This document shows, piece by piece, positions 49,740-62,978 of a stretch of DNA of 64,000 bases. Origin of the DNA: Volvox africanus (lineage: Eukaryota; Chlorophyta; Chlorophyceae; Chlamydomonadales; Volvocaceae). A model generated the notes under the pieces. It was not told the DNA's origin. It was given only the letters and a program-made list of their open reading frames with translations, and made no database searches. Where the stretch lies: positions 2,232,001 through 2,296,000 of the forward strand of contig BSDZ01000005.1 in the NCBI GenBank assembly GCA_030268105.1. Reading direction: 5' to 3'. The position numbers and the translations under genes were made by a program. How positions within the stretch are numbered: the first letter of the stretch is position 1; every line of letters starts with the position of its first letter.

Positions 49740-52515
49740 CGGAGAACACTCTGCAGTGCCCTAACCGCCTTGCTCCTGGCGCCAGCTTCACGAAGTCGGA
49801 AGTCTCGGACACTACCACAGCCCCAACTCCACCACGGGCGTCAGCATCCCTGATCAGGTCAAGGAAAGCAAGAGCAGGGGCCCAGACCCACAGCGCGGAA
49901 GGTTGGGGAGGATGAACTGGTACGAAGTCTGTCCTTAAGAGAGGCAGGGTACGAAACCTGTGCTAGTGCTGCCCCGGGTGTTCGTTTGTGGTGGGTTCTG
50001 CGCTTGGCGCTCAAACAACGCCTCCAAGTAGCCCAGAACGCATGGCCTCAATGAACACATGCATGTCGGCAAGAAGACGATACTCGCTCCCTGTCTAGAT
50101 CTGAAATGTATCAAGAGAATTCATATCTCCAGACGATTGATGTCTTGTTGATTGCTGAAGCGCCCGAAAGAACAGGGAAGAAACATGTTAGCTAGCTTAC
50201 CACTGCATGGACTGAGAAGAGTTGAACTAGGAAGCTAAGGCCGAAGCAAAGTAGAACGGTTTTTGAAATTAAATGTGTGCGATTTTTCAAGAAACTCGCG
50301 TGACGATCAAACCATAATTGGAAACGGGAAATCTACGCTTGGACTCTACACTCACCCTACAAATGAGATAACGCGATGGTTTTTTTTATATATGTTTAAA
50401 TGTTGAAATGTTGCCTCAATTATGTCGAGTTTTCCAGCACCGTGGCCTTGCTGTGTGCTGCGTACCAAGTATTTTCCACCAAGCAAACGCCTAGCTACAT
50501 CATCCTCAAAGGTAAGCCTTAAAATCATATGTGAGAATATACAGAATTCATGGGAAACGGTTTGGATTCTGTGACCGGAGACATGTACGCTGGTGGAAGA
50601 CGCAAACTTTATTTATCGCCTAATCCCGAAGGATTTGTCCTCGCAAATTTCTTGCAGCATTTACAGCAGAATGGGAATCTGATTCGCGCTTTGTTAACGC
50701 GCCGGGGGCTTTGATGCAGGCCGGTTAGTTGAGTTCATTCTGGCGGTGAGTTGTGTACGGTGTCCCAGTGCTCTAAGGTTGCGGTCCGTTCGGCTGACTC
50801 CGGCAGGCTCTGGGAAAGACTAGTGGCAGTTGTCCCTGAAAAATACTAGTATATTAAATACTAAAATAAACTTCAATCTTACATTTGCACTTCTGGGTTC
50901 GGAGCTAGGCCTAAGACTATGGATAGTTTGTCAAAGTCAGTAGTCTCATTAGTCAAAGCGAAGGCAATCACAAGAATGCAAAAGATTTGAACATAGAACC
51001 TAATAAGAATACCAACAATTGTTTAAATGAAACTTGTTGTTATATGGTGATTGTGAGCCGCGCCTCTTTGACCGGCATTATCATGTGCGGTACAAAGCTG
51101 TCAGATGGGCAAGCCCATGGGTTGGGTTTCCTTTCCATATAACTATAATAGTTATAATTAATACATAACTATATATTTTATAAATAGCATTCAAGCTCAG
51201 CATTTGAGCCTGAAAGAGTCATGCACACGTCCCTTTTGGTTTCAACCGCAGTAACGTTTGCAGTATCATGACTCATTATACGCAAGGGTTACTTAAGCTG
51301 CTTCGACTATGTTTCATTTGTCCTTGTTGAAATTAAACGCACACATTTAATTATGGATTTTTAACTCATAAAAAGATATCGGCAAGCCGGTGAGCACAGT
51401 GAGCAGCAGACAGCTTCGTTCAGCAGCGAGAGCCGATCCAAGTGAATCCAGAAAAGCATTTGCAGACGGGTGATGCAAACGGCGCCAGATAACGAGGCTG
51501 CATATGAGAGCCATCTGACATTGGAGATTCATGCAGGGAGATGCAGGGAAAGGCTCATCAAGCACACTTAAAATTGCTTGCAAAAATCCCAGCTATGCTC
51601 GCTGGCTAAACAAAATACAAATAGACAAACACCGAATGCGCGTGCGGTAGGCAGGTGTGCATGCACCTGTGATAGGCAGGTGTGCATGCACGTGTGGTTG
51701 ATGGTGGGCACGTTCGCATGGAAGGTGCGAGGACGTGCTTACGCACAGCAGGTCGCAGACGGACACACGCGCACAGCGGTGGCTGGCGGCAGGAGCAGAT
51801 ATCGATTGCGGAATATGTTCTGCTTGGACATCGGACATCGGCTGTCACGACACACTGCGTGATCGGTTCCTTAAGGGCTGATGACATTTCAGTTGTCACG
51901 CGTTGTGCAGGTTACGTGTATTGTGTTGTAAAACACCAACATTTAACGAAGAGATATGGGCCTCGTACAGGTCACTTCTGCGCATACCGCGCGATTCGGC
52001 CGTCGCCGTGTGTACCCTAGTAAGTAACTTACGAGTCTACTGGATGGCCACTAAAGGCTGGAACCTAGCCACCAAACCCAGTGGTCCTGAAGCCTGATAG
52101 GTCCCAGTTCAGTAGCGTGCTTGCGTGTGCCGCACATCTAATATGAACATGCTACTTATTTCGTAATTTGTTAATCGCATAGTTAAATGGCAAAACTAAT
52201 AATGCTTTACTCGACTCGGTTTGAACGAAGGTAGGTAGCTACAAGTGAGCTTGGTAGGTAGGTAGGCTATTTGTCGCTTGATGCCATCTCGCACTACAAT
52301 ATGTTGCCCCATTAAGGTATAGATGGGGCCGTGAGCTCAGGCTGCGCCTGCAGCAGCTAGCTCCTCAGGACCTCAGAACGATGTTCCCTGCTGTACCAAA
52401 CTTCGAATGAATTCGGAAGTGGTTTGTCGCAAACTCCTATGTATCTAGTGCACAAGGACCTCGTGATAGAGATGTCGCCATGCATACATGCGGAATGCTT
52501 GCGTGGGCTATGTTT

Positions 52516-52518
<3 letters not shown>

Positions 52519-52595
<77 letters not shown>
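52519..52595. repeat. Mirrored (CA)n-(TA)n-(TG)n tract
   Basis: CA units pass into TA units and then into TG units, so the whole tract is an imperfect palindrome that could extrude a cruciform. A second tract of the same design is at 62909-62975. Confidence 0.93.
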
Positions 52596-52787
52596 TATAA
52601 TATATAAAATATATTATATAATATTATATAATATAATATTATACATGTATGTACATATACATTTATATATTTTATTTTAGGGGTTTAGTTTATTTTTATA
52701 TTTTATTTATGGGGTTTATATACATATAATATATATATAGGGTTCTTAAGGTGTGTGTATATATATATATATGTGGACCCGATTATT

Positions 52788-52992
52788 GTGACCTGCGAGC
52801 TAACCAGGAGCGGAGTTGACGCCTTAGTTGATTCGGCAGATTCCGCTGGAGGCCGGTGGTGGGTGCTGAACCCGGGAAGAGCACTGAATTCGGAGAAGTC
52901 GGCATGAGAGACCGGATGAGGGTGTCTCGAAATACCGGGGAAGGTAGGGACTGCCAGGTTAGCGGCCACGGGTGAAGCTGTACCCCCCTATC
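52788..52992 (+). repeat. About 205-bp dispersed repeat, copy 1
   Basis: Begins GTGACCTGCGAGCT and ends TACCCCCCTATC. It matches 59671-59872 in direct orientation at roughly 90% identity, with one 3-nt difference in length. The minus-strand reading TFPG/HPHPVSHADFSE is shared by both copies, but there are no signs of selection. Probably a piece of a transposable element. Confidence 0.88.
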
Positions 52993-54735
52993 CCCCCCCA
53001 CACACACATAATATGTAATGTTTTGACCTTCTTGCAAATCACCTTCGTCACCGCGAGACCAGCACTGAACACTGATGCGACACTGACCGGCGACCGGCGA
53101 GCAGGGTTCAGAAAAATAGAAAGGCTCAGCTGCCATAATGGTGAACACCTTCGGCACCTTGCTCTGTCTCGTGAAGGCCCCATCGACAGGCTAGAGCGGC
53201 CAGGGGGCCACGTCTGCCCTTCAGTCAAGGCAGACAACACGTGCGGTACGTTGCCACTATTCATTTTCAAGGTGATCTAGCACCAGCAGCAACAGCTTTA
53301 AATGTTCTATGTTGAGGCCATTGGATTAGGTGCGGTATCCCTGGACTTCTTATACATTGGCGAAGTGTGCCGTACAAATTCTTTGACAATTGCAGGTATT
53401 AATTCGCTCAATGCGATATGCTTTATACCTGATTATTACAGTCGTCAGGATAAGGCTTGAGACTTGGGTCGATAGTCTCTTCAGGCTTCGTGGACGTTTC
53501 AGCTCGTCGGACAGGTCAGACACGCAACCGGCCCGCGCTTTTTCACATTACTATCAATCAAAAAGACAGAATGTAGTCTACTGCGTACATGTGCATACGG
53601 CATAAGAAGCGAAGCAAGTGCGTGTCTTAAGCAGCTGAGCCCAATTCGATTTTTCCAGTAACATTTAATCTCCCCATCTAGTCGTGCTTCGACGGCCACC
53701 AGCGCCCCCACCAGTATTCGGCGGGAAGCTGGGCCCTTTCTTCCGCCCGTCGGCCTTAGCAAAGACCCGGTCTCAACTGACTGGGCTTGTGGTGCAGTTC
53801 ACACCGGTTTCGTTCTCCATCAAGACGTACGTCCTCCTCCCTCACCCCTCCCTCACCCCTCCCTCACCCCTCACCGTGTTTGGGTGAGGATTAACTTCCG
53901 CTGGAGGACCGGGATCGGATTTGGCGTCGTACATAAGCCCCTTGGATCACTCACCATGAATCATATATTGATCTGAAAGCATTATTACTCCTTGTGCAGA
54001 CTCCTACAATAAACACTCCGTAAGGACATATAGAGGGCCGGCTGCTGGCGCTGGCTACGGGGGTTCGTTGACCACCAGGGAGGCAGCAAGTGCGTCCCAC
54101 GCGCACGGCAGCAACAGATTATTCAAATAAATTCATGTTATCGAATAAATTCATCTTTTTCGTCCGGTGCTCATCATGCCGGCGCAGCATCTCTCTTATT
54201 GCACAGCCTCTGTTAAAGGACCAGATGCATCTGTCTGCCAAAGCGAAAAACGGCGCGGTAGAGATGAATATGCAGTGTTGGTAAAAGTATCGGTCGTACA
54301 TCTGTGAGCGTCGCTGGGTAAAAGTCGATGAGTTCGAGCAAATAGATGTGGGATATATGTTCAGTGTAGAGTAGCCAGCACGAAAAAATCATTCGGTGGC
54401 AAATGCTGTCAAGCAAGGAGCGTACATGCCATGACCCAAGGTCGCCGCCTCCATGAGGGAGTTTAGGGTAAGGAGAGTATAGAAATTGGGGCCCCACCCG
54501 TTCAGCGTTAAATGGATGCAAGAAGAAAATTTCAACTCATGTTTTCCGTTGTCTCTGGACGTGGGGAATATGCTCTAAGCCTGAATTAAGAATTTCTGGC
54601 GTCTGGCCGATTGATGGTCGGTTGCACTTTGGAGAATCCTCACAATTTGCCACAGTGACTTGGAAACTCTCATAACAATCACGAAAATTAAAACATGATG
54701 CTTATTATATGAAGCTTGTTATACATAATATATAT

Positions 54736-54780
54736 ACGATTATCATTATTATACATATGCATAATAATAATGATAATCGT
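54736..54780. repeat. Perfect 17-bp inverted repeat with 11-nt loop
   Basis: Arms 54736-54752 and 54764-54780, AT-rich and exact. Intergenic. Confidence 0.88.
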
Positions 54781-55672
54781 TTCATTCGGTCTCGGACGCC
54801 AACTCACGGCAGCACAGCCTGCTGGCCGCTGCCGTGTCGTCTGTTGCTTCATAACTAGCTTTCTAGCGCTGTTAGAAGATCAGCCCCGGTGATCTATACA
54901 GCTTCCGTCAGATCAAACATTAAACCAGCGAGCATGTGCACTTACCAGTGATAATAGTAACGGCTCGTGATTGGGTGTAAAAAGGAGATACTGGAGAGTC
55001 AGGTTAGCTCGTAAGGGGAAATGATATGTCCACACATACACATGTGATACAGGCCAAAGTAACGCAAAGTAACGCTCTTCGCCGCATAAACAGTTGTGTC
55101 GCCCGCCCCCTCCCGCCTGTACGTAAGTTGGACAGATTTAGCTAGTGTAGCATCCTGGGGTATCTACGTAGTGTCCAGGATGGACCGTGCGTGGTCATGG
55201 TCTTCCGATTGGGCCTCTTTGTAGGCGGACACAACAGATAGGTGGCAAAGATACGTAAATCCCTAGCCCTAAGGAGTGAAGCACATCCTCTAAGCTAGTC
55301 ATGCATAATTTGGTGTGGCTGTCTATTGCTTGAAAGATTACGTATTATAACTTGCTCTTCATCCTACTGGAACACGGGTTCGTTGATTGCCTGGTTAGGC
55401 AACGATGTACGTGCTGACCATATGTGGCATACATCTCATAACCTGTCCTACTTGCTAAGGGAACCGGGATTGCTGCAGAACCCTTCTTACAGGTAACGAT
55501 ATGTTTCCAAATTTCTTAACAGATATGGTTGAAGTAACATTATCCTTACTGTGTCATTCATTTCACTAATAAAGAAGATATTATCCAAAATTTAAAGGAA
55601 AATTAAGGACATGCACATTTCATCCTGGAAAGTTCTTTTCAGCAGTGGAGGTGATTATGTATTCCTGCCTTA

Positions 55673-56294
55673 GAGGGTGTCTACACTTAGATTAACTTGG
55701 ACGGATTAGGGCTAGACACGTCTTAATCCGCTGCAATTGGAAACAGCGCATGAATTAGGCAGCATTAGGGCGAATGAGTTGGATTAGGGAGGCGGGATTA
55801 CCGCCTGTTGTACCCGCACAGACGAGATTAACTTGGATAAATTTCATATTACTATATATTAAAATGTCTATTTTCAGACTGTAGCTTGGGCTGAAATGTG
55901 GTGACAAAAATTGGTACCTAGTCGCCTCCGAGTATCAAATTGGCATTTAAGGATTAAGCCAAATTTGCAGGCATCTACCTCTTTCAAACACAGGAACCCT
56001 CCGATTATCTCAAATAAGGATCATGGCAATTAAGAGATAGGCATTTCGCTCAAGTTCACTGACTGGAGCCAATGCAGCACACCGCCGGCGTTGTTCCACT
56101 GCGGACAGCCACTGGCTCTGTCATGTTGGTGAATAGTCATCGTGGAAGGCCGTCATTGGGCGACACGCACGGTGTAGTGCAGGATCATGATGGAAACCAG
56201 TGATATTAGTGTCAGATTAGGCTGGATTACACAGGATTAAGAAGAGCCTAATCCGTCCAAGGTAATCCAAGTTAATCCAAGTGTAAACACCCTC
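55673..56294. mobile_element. 622-bp MITE, PIF/Harbinger (Tourist) type
   Basis: Terminal inverted repeats start GAGGGTGTCTACACTTAG on the left and, reading inward from the right end, GAGGGTGTTTACACTTGG. They match for about 29 bp with two mismatches, then continue after a 10-nt insertion to GGACGGATTAGG. The element is flanked by TTA at 55670-55672 and 56295-56297, the 3-bp target duplication of PIF/Harbinger transposases. The interior has several GGATTA/TAATCC words and no ORF, so it is non-autonomous. Confidence 0.85.
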
Positions 56295-56297
56295 TTA

Positions 56298-59200
56298 AAC
56301 ATCGTAAATTAAGCATGCATCGACGCATTCACGGAGGCGGAACACACTAGAACGGCGCAGAATTGGGTAAAAATAAGACGACTCGTACTGTCGGTAGCGA
56401 ATGAAAGCAATTACGAGTCGGCTAAGGCACCAAATCAGCAGCTATGTGCCCAATCAAGTTACAACGTACGAACGGTTTTCCGCCGAACGATTCGTCTTCC
56501 GTCTTGCCCAATCAGATCGCGAATAACCAACGGAACAATTAATTTCGTACGCGGCATCGGGGCCTTACACAGCTATACAAGCAAACGTTCGCAGAGTGCC
56601 ACTACCTTACCTTAGCATATATATAATAACCCTGGTGAGGATGGAGGTTTTGAAAATATCGCCAACACACATGAAATCGATAAGTATCACCAGGCGACAT
56701 GGCCAACATACGCGTTACCATGAAGTCTACCAGTGACAGGGTCACGGTTACATCATTAGGGCATGCACCCCATAGCAGTTATCATGCATCATTAGGTCAT
56801 GCATCATTAGGGCAAACACCATATATATGTACAACATACATACGGGCGGCAGGTGGCGGGCAACACAACTGTTAACTACGCACGGTCTTGCAACGATTCA
56901 CGCAACCATGGGTGACATGGACGCGAGCACGCAGCGACTCAGAAACGCAGGTGTGTGTTCGTCATTATTAGTAAAAGTGTATCAGCACACCAGCTCAAGT
57001 CGATGACTATGACGCAAATTTCATCAATGTGCACGCCGTTGACGACATTGCGCGACTTACGTATATGCCCTGCCTTTGATATGTACAACATTGCGCCATG
57101 CATTATTTCCCCAGGTATCTTAAACTAACCAATAAGCAAGCAAGGAACCAGCAAGGAAGCCTCGCTTACAATGTAAGGAATATTATAAAGATATGATTTA
57201 AATGCTCAACATCCCCCTTTTTCCTGTCCCGCCCCACCAGGCAGATGGACGAGAATCTATATCATGATTGATTGTCACGCTAGCTCTTCATGTGTCAACA
57301 CCCGCCCGCTATACGCCTTGCATATTTGGCTAAGGCATCGCTTGTCTATTTATTGCACAACGCCACCCAGCGAGCTGATGAATGCATGGTAAGCTGCAAC
57401 CAGTTCTTAACTAGGGAGCCACCTATGACAACATCCTCCAGCAGGTGGAGATTTCGGTGAATGAGAACCTTCGGCGCTATTTGATTGGCTTTGTCATCAA
57501 GCCCAGTGACAGCGTCAATTAAATCTTCGTGGAACCCTCATGGGCCGCTCTGGGCACGAACGCCACGTAGGTCACCCGCCTGGGCTGGACTCAGCAGCAG
57601 CTTGACGGCGCGGCTGCCTGCCAGGTTTGCATGGATCTGGACAAACGGCCATCACTTCATCGGGCCAATCCTGGATAGACATCACCGGCGGAGGAAGCTA
57701 CACGTGCTTTTTTTAGCCCATTTGAACCCACGTCTGAGCTGCTCCCGGTGTATCAGCGGGCAACAGAAAGGCAGCGCACGGGTATGGTATGCATGCACAC
57801 AGGCCGCGCGCAGCCGAGCTCGTAAAGGCGGCACTATACCTTGAACCCATCCAGGGCAAGGTTGACGATGCAGTGTACGACAAATAGTATTCAAATGGCT
57901 CTTGACTTCAATGCTTACGTACATGTCCACGCAGACGAGATGAAATGCCGTGAAAGGTTACACCGCCGGATAACATCCAATGCAACGTACGGCTAAACAA
58001 CATTGCATTGGATTTTAAGGGAAAGTTTGACGGACCGAGCAGCAAGTCTCCTTACGAGTGTTGTCTTCTTCCCACTTCATACAGACTATCTTTGATTGGC
58101 AACCTTCCGACTATCGCAACAAGAACCGATCGAAGTAGAAGATCAAGTGCGACTACTGATGAATTGTCCCCCGAGGATCCCCGAGTTCAAATCCTCGATC
58201 CTACATTCCCCTACTTTAATGTCCACCGCTGGTCGACTGATTAAGGTGCAAGATGTTGACGCAGATCAGGAGCCGCAGAGTTGATTGCACCATCGATTAA
58301 TCCGGCCTTTGGACTTGGGTGGTGAGCGCTGAACTGCCGAACCCATCGATAACAAGCATGTTGAGATCGATTGGGGTCCGTCGTGCCGGTGTCCGTCCCA
58401 TTAGCAGGTAGGGAGAAAAATAGGACGTCATATTGGAGTCACGTCATGTCGTGTTAGGGCTCCACCCAGGCTAGGGTAAGTGTTAGTCTCTTTCTCCGAA
58501 TGGATCGGACGAATATGGATCGGGAACCACCGCACCCTGCTGTAACAGCCAACCTCCGCCGGCCCCCAAGGTATGGAGGAGGGAGCTAGCAATCCTTCGC
58601 TGCTGAAGATAGAGGCCGCAGTGAGTGATGCAGGGAAAGAACTAACCATGCAAATATATATGACTATGACAGGCACACCCAACAGCAGTTCAGGATTGAG
58701 TAATGGACACGAGTGCAACATAAATTGATGCATGAAATAATGAGTACTTACCCCCCCCTCCTGCTGCTGTTGTAATGCATCGCTTTCCAATTGTTAGGTT
58801 CTATTTAGTTTCAGTTACCAATTACCGTTATGACCAGGAGCTTTAGGATGAAGATAGTGTTGACCGTCGCCGAAGTAACCCATACATGCAAGCAGCGATA
58901 GATAGTACGCACGCACGTAGCTGGATCTAAATGTGCTCTCAATGCAGGAAAAGGCTGCTGGCAAGCAAAACCAGGCACAGCCGGTCTATCTACCGATGCG
59001 AACGAATCTGCTGCAGGTGGTTCGGTAGCTGTGGTGAAAACCGCTTGCTCGATCACTTCCTTCCGCTGCATAGATGCTCTGGTGCTATCCACGCACTGAT
59101 GTGGTAGTGTGAGGGACATGCATGCATACATACAGCAGCAGCATTGTTCGCCTCTGCCTACACCCGCCTTGTTGGCTACATTGTTTATGTTCGCTAGTAT

Positions 59201-59670
59201 TTTGTACTCAGTGTGCCCATGACTGCAAATGTTTTTAGTTAGTATAATTTACCTTACATCACGTTACGTTACTCATCTCCAGCTCCAAGCCTTCCAGCTG
59301 TTGCATCATTGAGTTATTAGACAGCAAGGACGTTGCTGCCGGTGATAGGGCTCGCGGTCCGATCCCCGCAAGTGAAACCGGCGGTAGCGCCAAGCTGGAT
59401 GTGGGACCGGCAGTGCGAGGTCCAGCTTGCAAGGGCGAGTACCCACAGTGTAACACCTAAGTGCATGCATGCAAGCTATCTGTTGGATCTCTGCAGCATT
59501 ATCCGCCCAACCAACAATAAAAGCCCCATCAGAAGATGTCCAGTGTCACTCCTGGGCATCATCCCGGATACATAATAGCCAGGTTCTACCCCGACTGAGA
59601 GCGGGCCAAAGACCCTAATGTTAAGGGCAGGGTGCCCCCATGTCGATGGACGGTGACGACCCCAATTAAA
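56298..59670. other. Gene-poor region with decayed coding fragments
   Basis: No full gene. Searched on the minus strand for the kinase C-lobe (DFG, APE motifs) without success. Plus-strand frames near 58.0-58.3 kb and minus-strand frames near 58.4-59.5 kb have no recognisable domain. Confidence 0.5.
57390..57690 (-). pseudogene. Possible broken coding fragment, family unknown
   Basis: One minus-strand frame reads protein-like on both sides of a single in-frame TGA at about 57538: WPFVQIHANLAGSRAVKLLL before it, FHEDLIDAVTGLDDKANQIA and VLIHRNLHLLEDVVIGGSLV after it. The second part looks like a helical exon. It could be a gene remnant, or two exons of a gene whose intron I cannot place. No family recognised. 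Confidence 0.3.
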
Positions 59671-59872
59671 GTGACCTGCGAGCTGACCAGTAGCGGAGTT
59701 GACGCCTTAGTCGATTCGGCAGATTCCGCTGGATGCTGGTGGTGGGTGCTGAACCTGGGAAAACCACTGATTTCGGAGAAGTCGGCATGGGAGACTGGAT
59801 GAGGGTGCCCCGAAACACCGGGGAAGGTAGGGACTGCCAGGTTAGTGGCCACGGGTGATGTACCCCCCTATC
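59671..59872 (+). repeat. About 202-bp dispersed repeat, copy 2
   Basis: Direct-orientation partner of 52788-52992. It sits about 200 bp downstream (on the minus strand) of the last kinase exon found. Confidence 0.88.
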
Positions 59873-60062
59873 CTACACACATATAATAGCCGTAGATAGC
59901 CCACTTAGGATACTGTAAATGCAGTAACATGGCAATCGTTCTATGATTAGCGTGAACCCAAACATTTTGCTGATGAATAATCAACATCATAATACAATCA
60001 ATATGATTCATTGCATATTTTATTTAAGTTGGAAGAGCACTCCCTTACATGAGTGTACGTAC

Positions 60063-62914
60063 CTTGAGGTCACGGTGCACGATGGTTGGGTGCAAGTACT
60101 CAAGTGCTGCCGCAATCTGTGCCGCAATGTGAAGCACCTGGGGCCCGACACAAGCCATTGCGAGACGGAGGTTCCGAACCGGAGGGGGATTCATGGACTC
60201 CGTGTGAGCGGGTTCAGCCGCATCAGTAGCTATCTATCCAAGCGCACGCACTCTTGGCATCCCACCAAGTACTTTATTGTCATGCACACAAACCTATCTA
60301 TACTTCTTGTCAAACACGCACACACACACACATATATATATGACATGGAGACAGTTATCTCAGGGGTCAGGCAGGATAGGGGAAGTTTACTGCCATAAGT
60401 GAGACAGAGTACGGCGCGCTGCTGCCGTATCCTGCCAGACGTTTTGTAGAATACTTTGAGTAGATGACTGAACCGTGAGATAGCGGGTTTCTTCCAATGG
60501 CAGGCGCCGAAGTACCAGTGCAATATTGCTGCACAATGCAGATATACTCAAGTGCACCTCACTCTCACTCATTACACGTCTCACACCGGTTAATATGCAA
60601 TATATCTGATTCGAATATTAGGGTACTGAGGCGCCGCAAGTGGAATGAATATATATAGTAGCAGTAGCTATGGAAAGTACCCAGGCCAAATGGATATAAA
60701 TAATAAATCTAGTTAATGTATCTTTGACATATATTAAGAAACTCGTCTGCCGGGGAGGGACACAGACAGACAGACAGACAGACAGACACAGAAGACCGCC
60801 CCGTATATAATGAGATTCCAAGTTAACTGTTCAGGCAGACATGCATGGCCGAAGACCGACCGAGATATGGATTAACGCCCTCAACCCCAGTGGTGCGGGA
60901 ATACATACAGAAAGGTTCAAGCATACGCAACCCCTCAGTTCCCCACCCCCTTAACACACGCCAGTCTACGGCCGGCGTACTATTATTATTATTATATGTA
61001 TGGGGGAAGTAATAGTGATGAAGGCCAAGAAGTAGTTTGATAGTAATGATCAGCAGCAGTAGTGACGACTATAATAGATAGAGAAATTCGAATTGGAATA
61101 AAAATCATGTAATTATCCCTGATGATTAGATACATCGCTGCTGAAACAAAGGCGGCAGGCAATCAACCTTATCGTAGCTGGTGCCTTAACGTTGTCCATG
61201 CATGACAGCCTTTTCCTATTCACAATCTCCCGCCGTCCCACAGTGCTTGCTCGATTGCAGCATGCACGGCAAGCACCCGGTCACCTTGGGCAGGGGCAAC
61301 AGCTGCTGCAGCTTGGAAGGTCCACCAATATTGCTTTCATCCCTGTCATCAGAAGACACCAGCCTGCTTTCATGGCTACCCTTTTGTCCATACAAGAGCG
61401 TGTCCAAGGAGGTGTCCATGAGCTCCATCACCAGGCACACCCGGGGTGGTGTCAGGCATGCTGCCAATAGCTGCACCACGTTTGGGTGAAAGCAGCGGCC
61501 CAGCACCTGTACCTCCTGCTCCAGACTCGTAAGCATATGATGATGATCCGTAATGGGATTCGGGATGTCTGTGACCGTCATATTTGCTTGTGGTTGCGGT
61601 GGATCTGGTGCTGACGATAATAAGGCCTCATCGTCACCGGCTGCCAAATCAACAGAAGCAGCAGAGCCATGAGCCATGTGCCCACCACACGATGACGGAC
61701 CTGGAACTCCAAGCTCTTTCATGCCCTCCGGAACCTCCCCTGCTCTCAGCTGTTCTTCTTTATCCTCCACCTCCTCCTGTTCATCATCTTCTTCCTCCTC
61801 GGCCCTATGCAACCAACTGCCATTCCTCCACCAGGTGCTGTCCTGCCGCAAATTGCTAGTTTGCTGCTGGGGCAGGCAATTCGTATGGCCTGGCAATGAC
61901 ATGCCAAATGCTGCCAACTGCTCAAGTAGCAGCACCTTGACTGCCACTGCCTGACCCCGCCATAGTCCCTCGTACACCCGGCCAAAATTACCCTTTCCAC
62001 GAAGGACTGGGAGCAGAGTCACCACATCATCTTCAACCGCCTGATGGATGGGTCCATGATTACCAGTAGCTCCATTTCGGAGGCCATTGTCGACCTTCCC
62101 CTGTCCCATGGATGCATCGTCACCGGACTGCGGGGATGGCGGCGCTACAGTGTTGGCACTACTTCTGCCTAACATCCTGCTGCCGGCTGCACAATGCTGC
62201 GTTGTGAATGTTTGCACTTTCATTGTATACGGCTGTCTCTTGCACTCTGTAGTGGTATGCCTGACGGCCTGCTGCTGATCCTGCTTCACAGACGTCACTG
62301 GTGGTCTCAACTGGTAGTTCAGCGGTGAAGATGCAGAGTTGCATGCCTGCTGATCCTGATGCGGGGCTGCAAGCCGCACCCGAACCCCCAAAACTAGGTC
62401 AGCCCGGGTGGGGGTGTAGGGTGTGATTACGACTTCCCTTGGAGTAATGGCTGCAGGCGGCGGCGTGCAGTCAACACTATCATCAGCAGTAGTGGCCGGT
62501 ATTCCAGTGGCTGAGCCGCCTTCCCCCACTGCTGGCGCCGTTACTGCTGCATTGAAGACGACTGGTGCCATGCTATTATTGCCTTGAGGATAGTTGCTTC
62601 AGCTGGCCATAGCAGAGGCCATATCTGTGGACGGTTCATTAAGTGCCCCCCTTACCTCGATAAGCACTTGCTTGGTGGTATCATCAGCAGGGTATGCATC
62701 ATCATCATGTGTTCTTGCTCCTGCTGCCAGTGACACCTTAGGAATGAATCTGGTCTGTAAGAGGTGACGTCGGCGCCGGCGGATGATGAAGAAAGCAACT
62801 GCAATGGTGATGGCTGCTGCTTCATTCATTGAGTGGGGGACGATGGAGGGCAAGCGGTAGGGGACAAAAACGAAGCAATAATTCTTGAGTGTGGAAGCCT
62901 TGTGAGAAACACAA

Positions 62915-62978
<64 letters not shown>

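Larger units (their letters stand above)
49740..55672. other. Gene-poor, AT-richer region
   Basis: No exon chain I can support over nearly 6 kb. Base composition drops in GC relative to 22-50 kb. A minus-strand frame at 51347-51583 (FLDSLGSALAAERSCLLL) and a plus-strand frame at 53684-53887 look mildly protein-like but have no splice partners. Dispersed and simple repeats are listed separately. The promoter of the channel gene should lie just above 49739. Confidence 0.5.
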
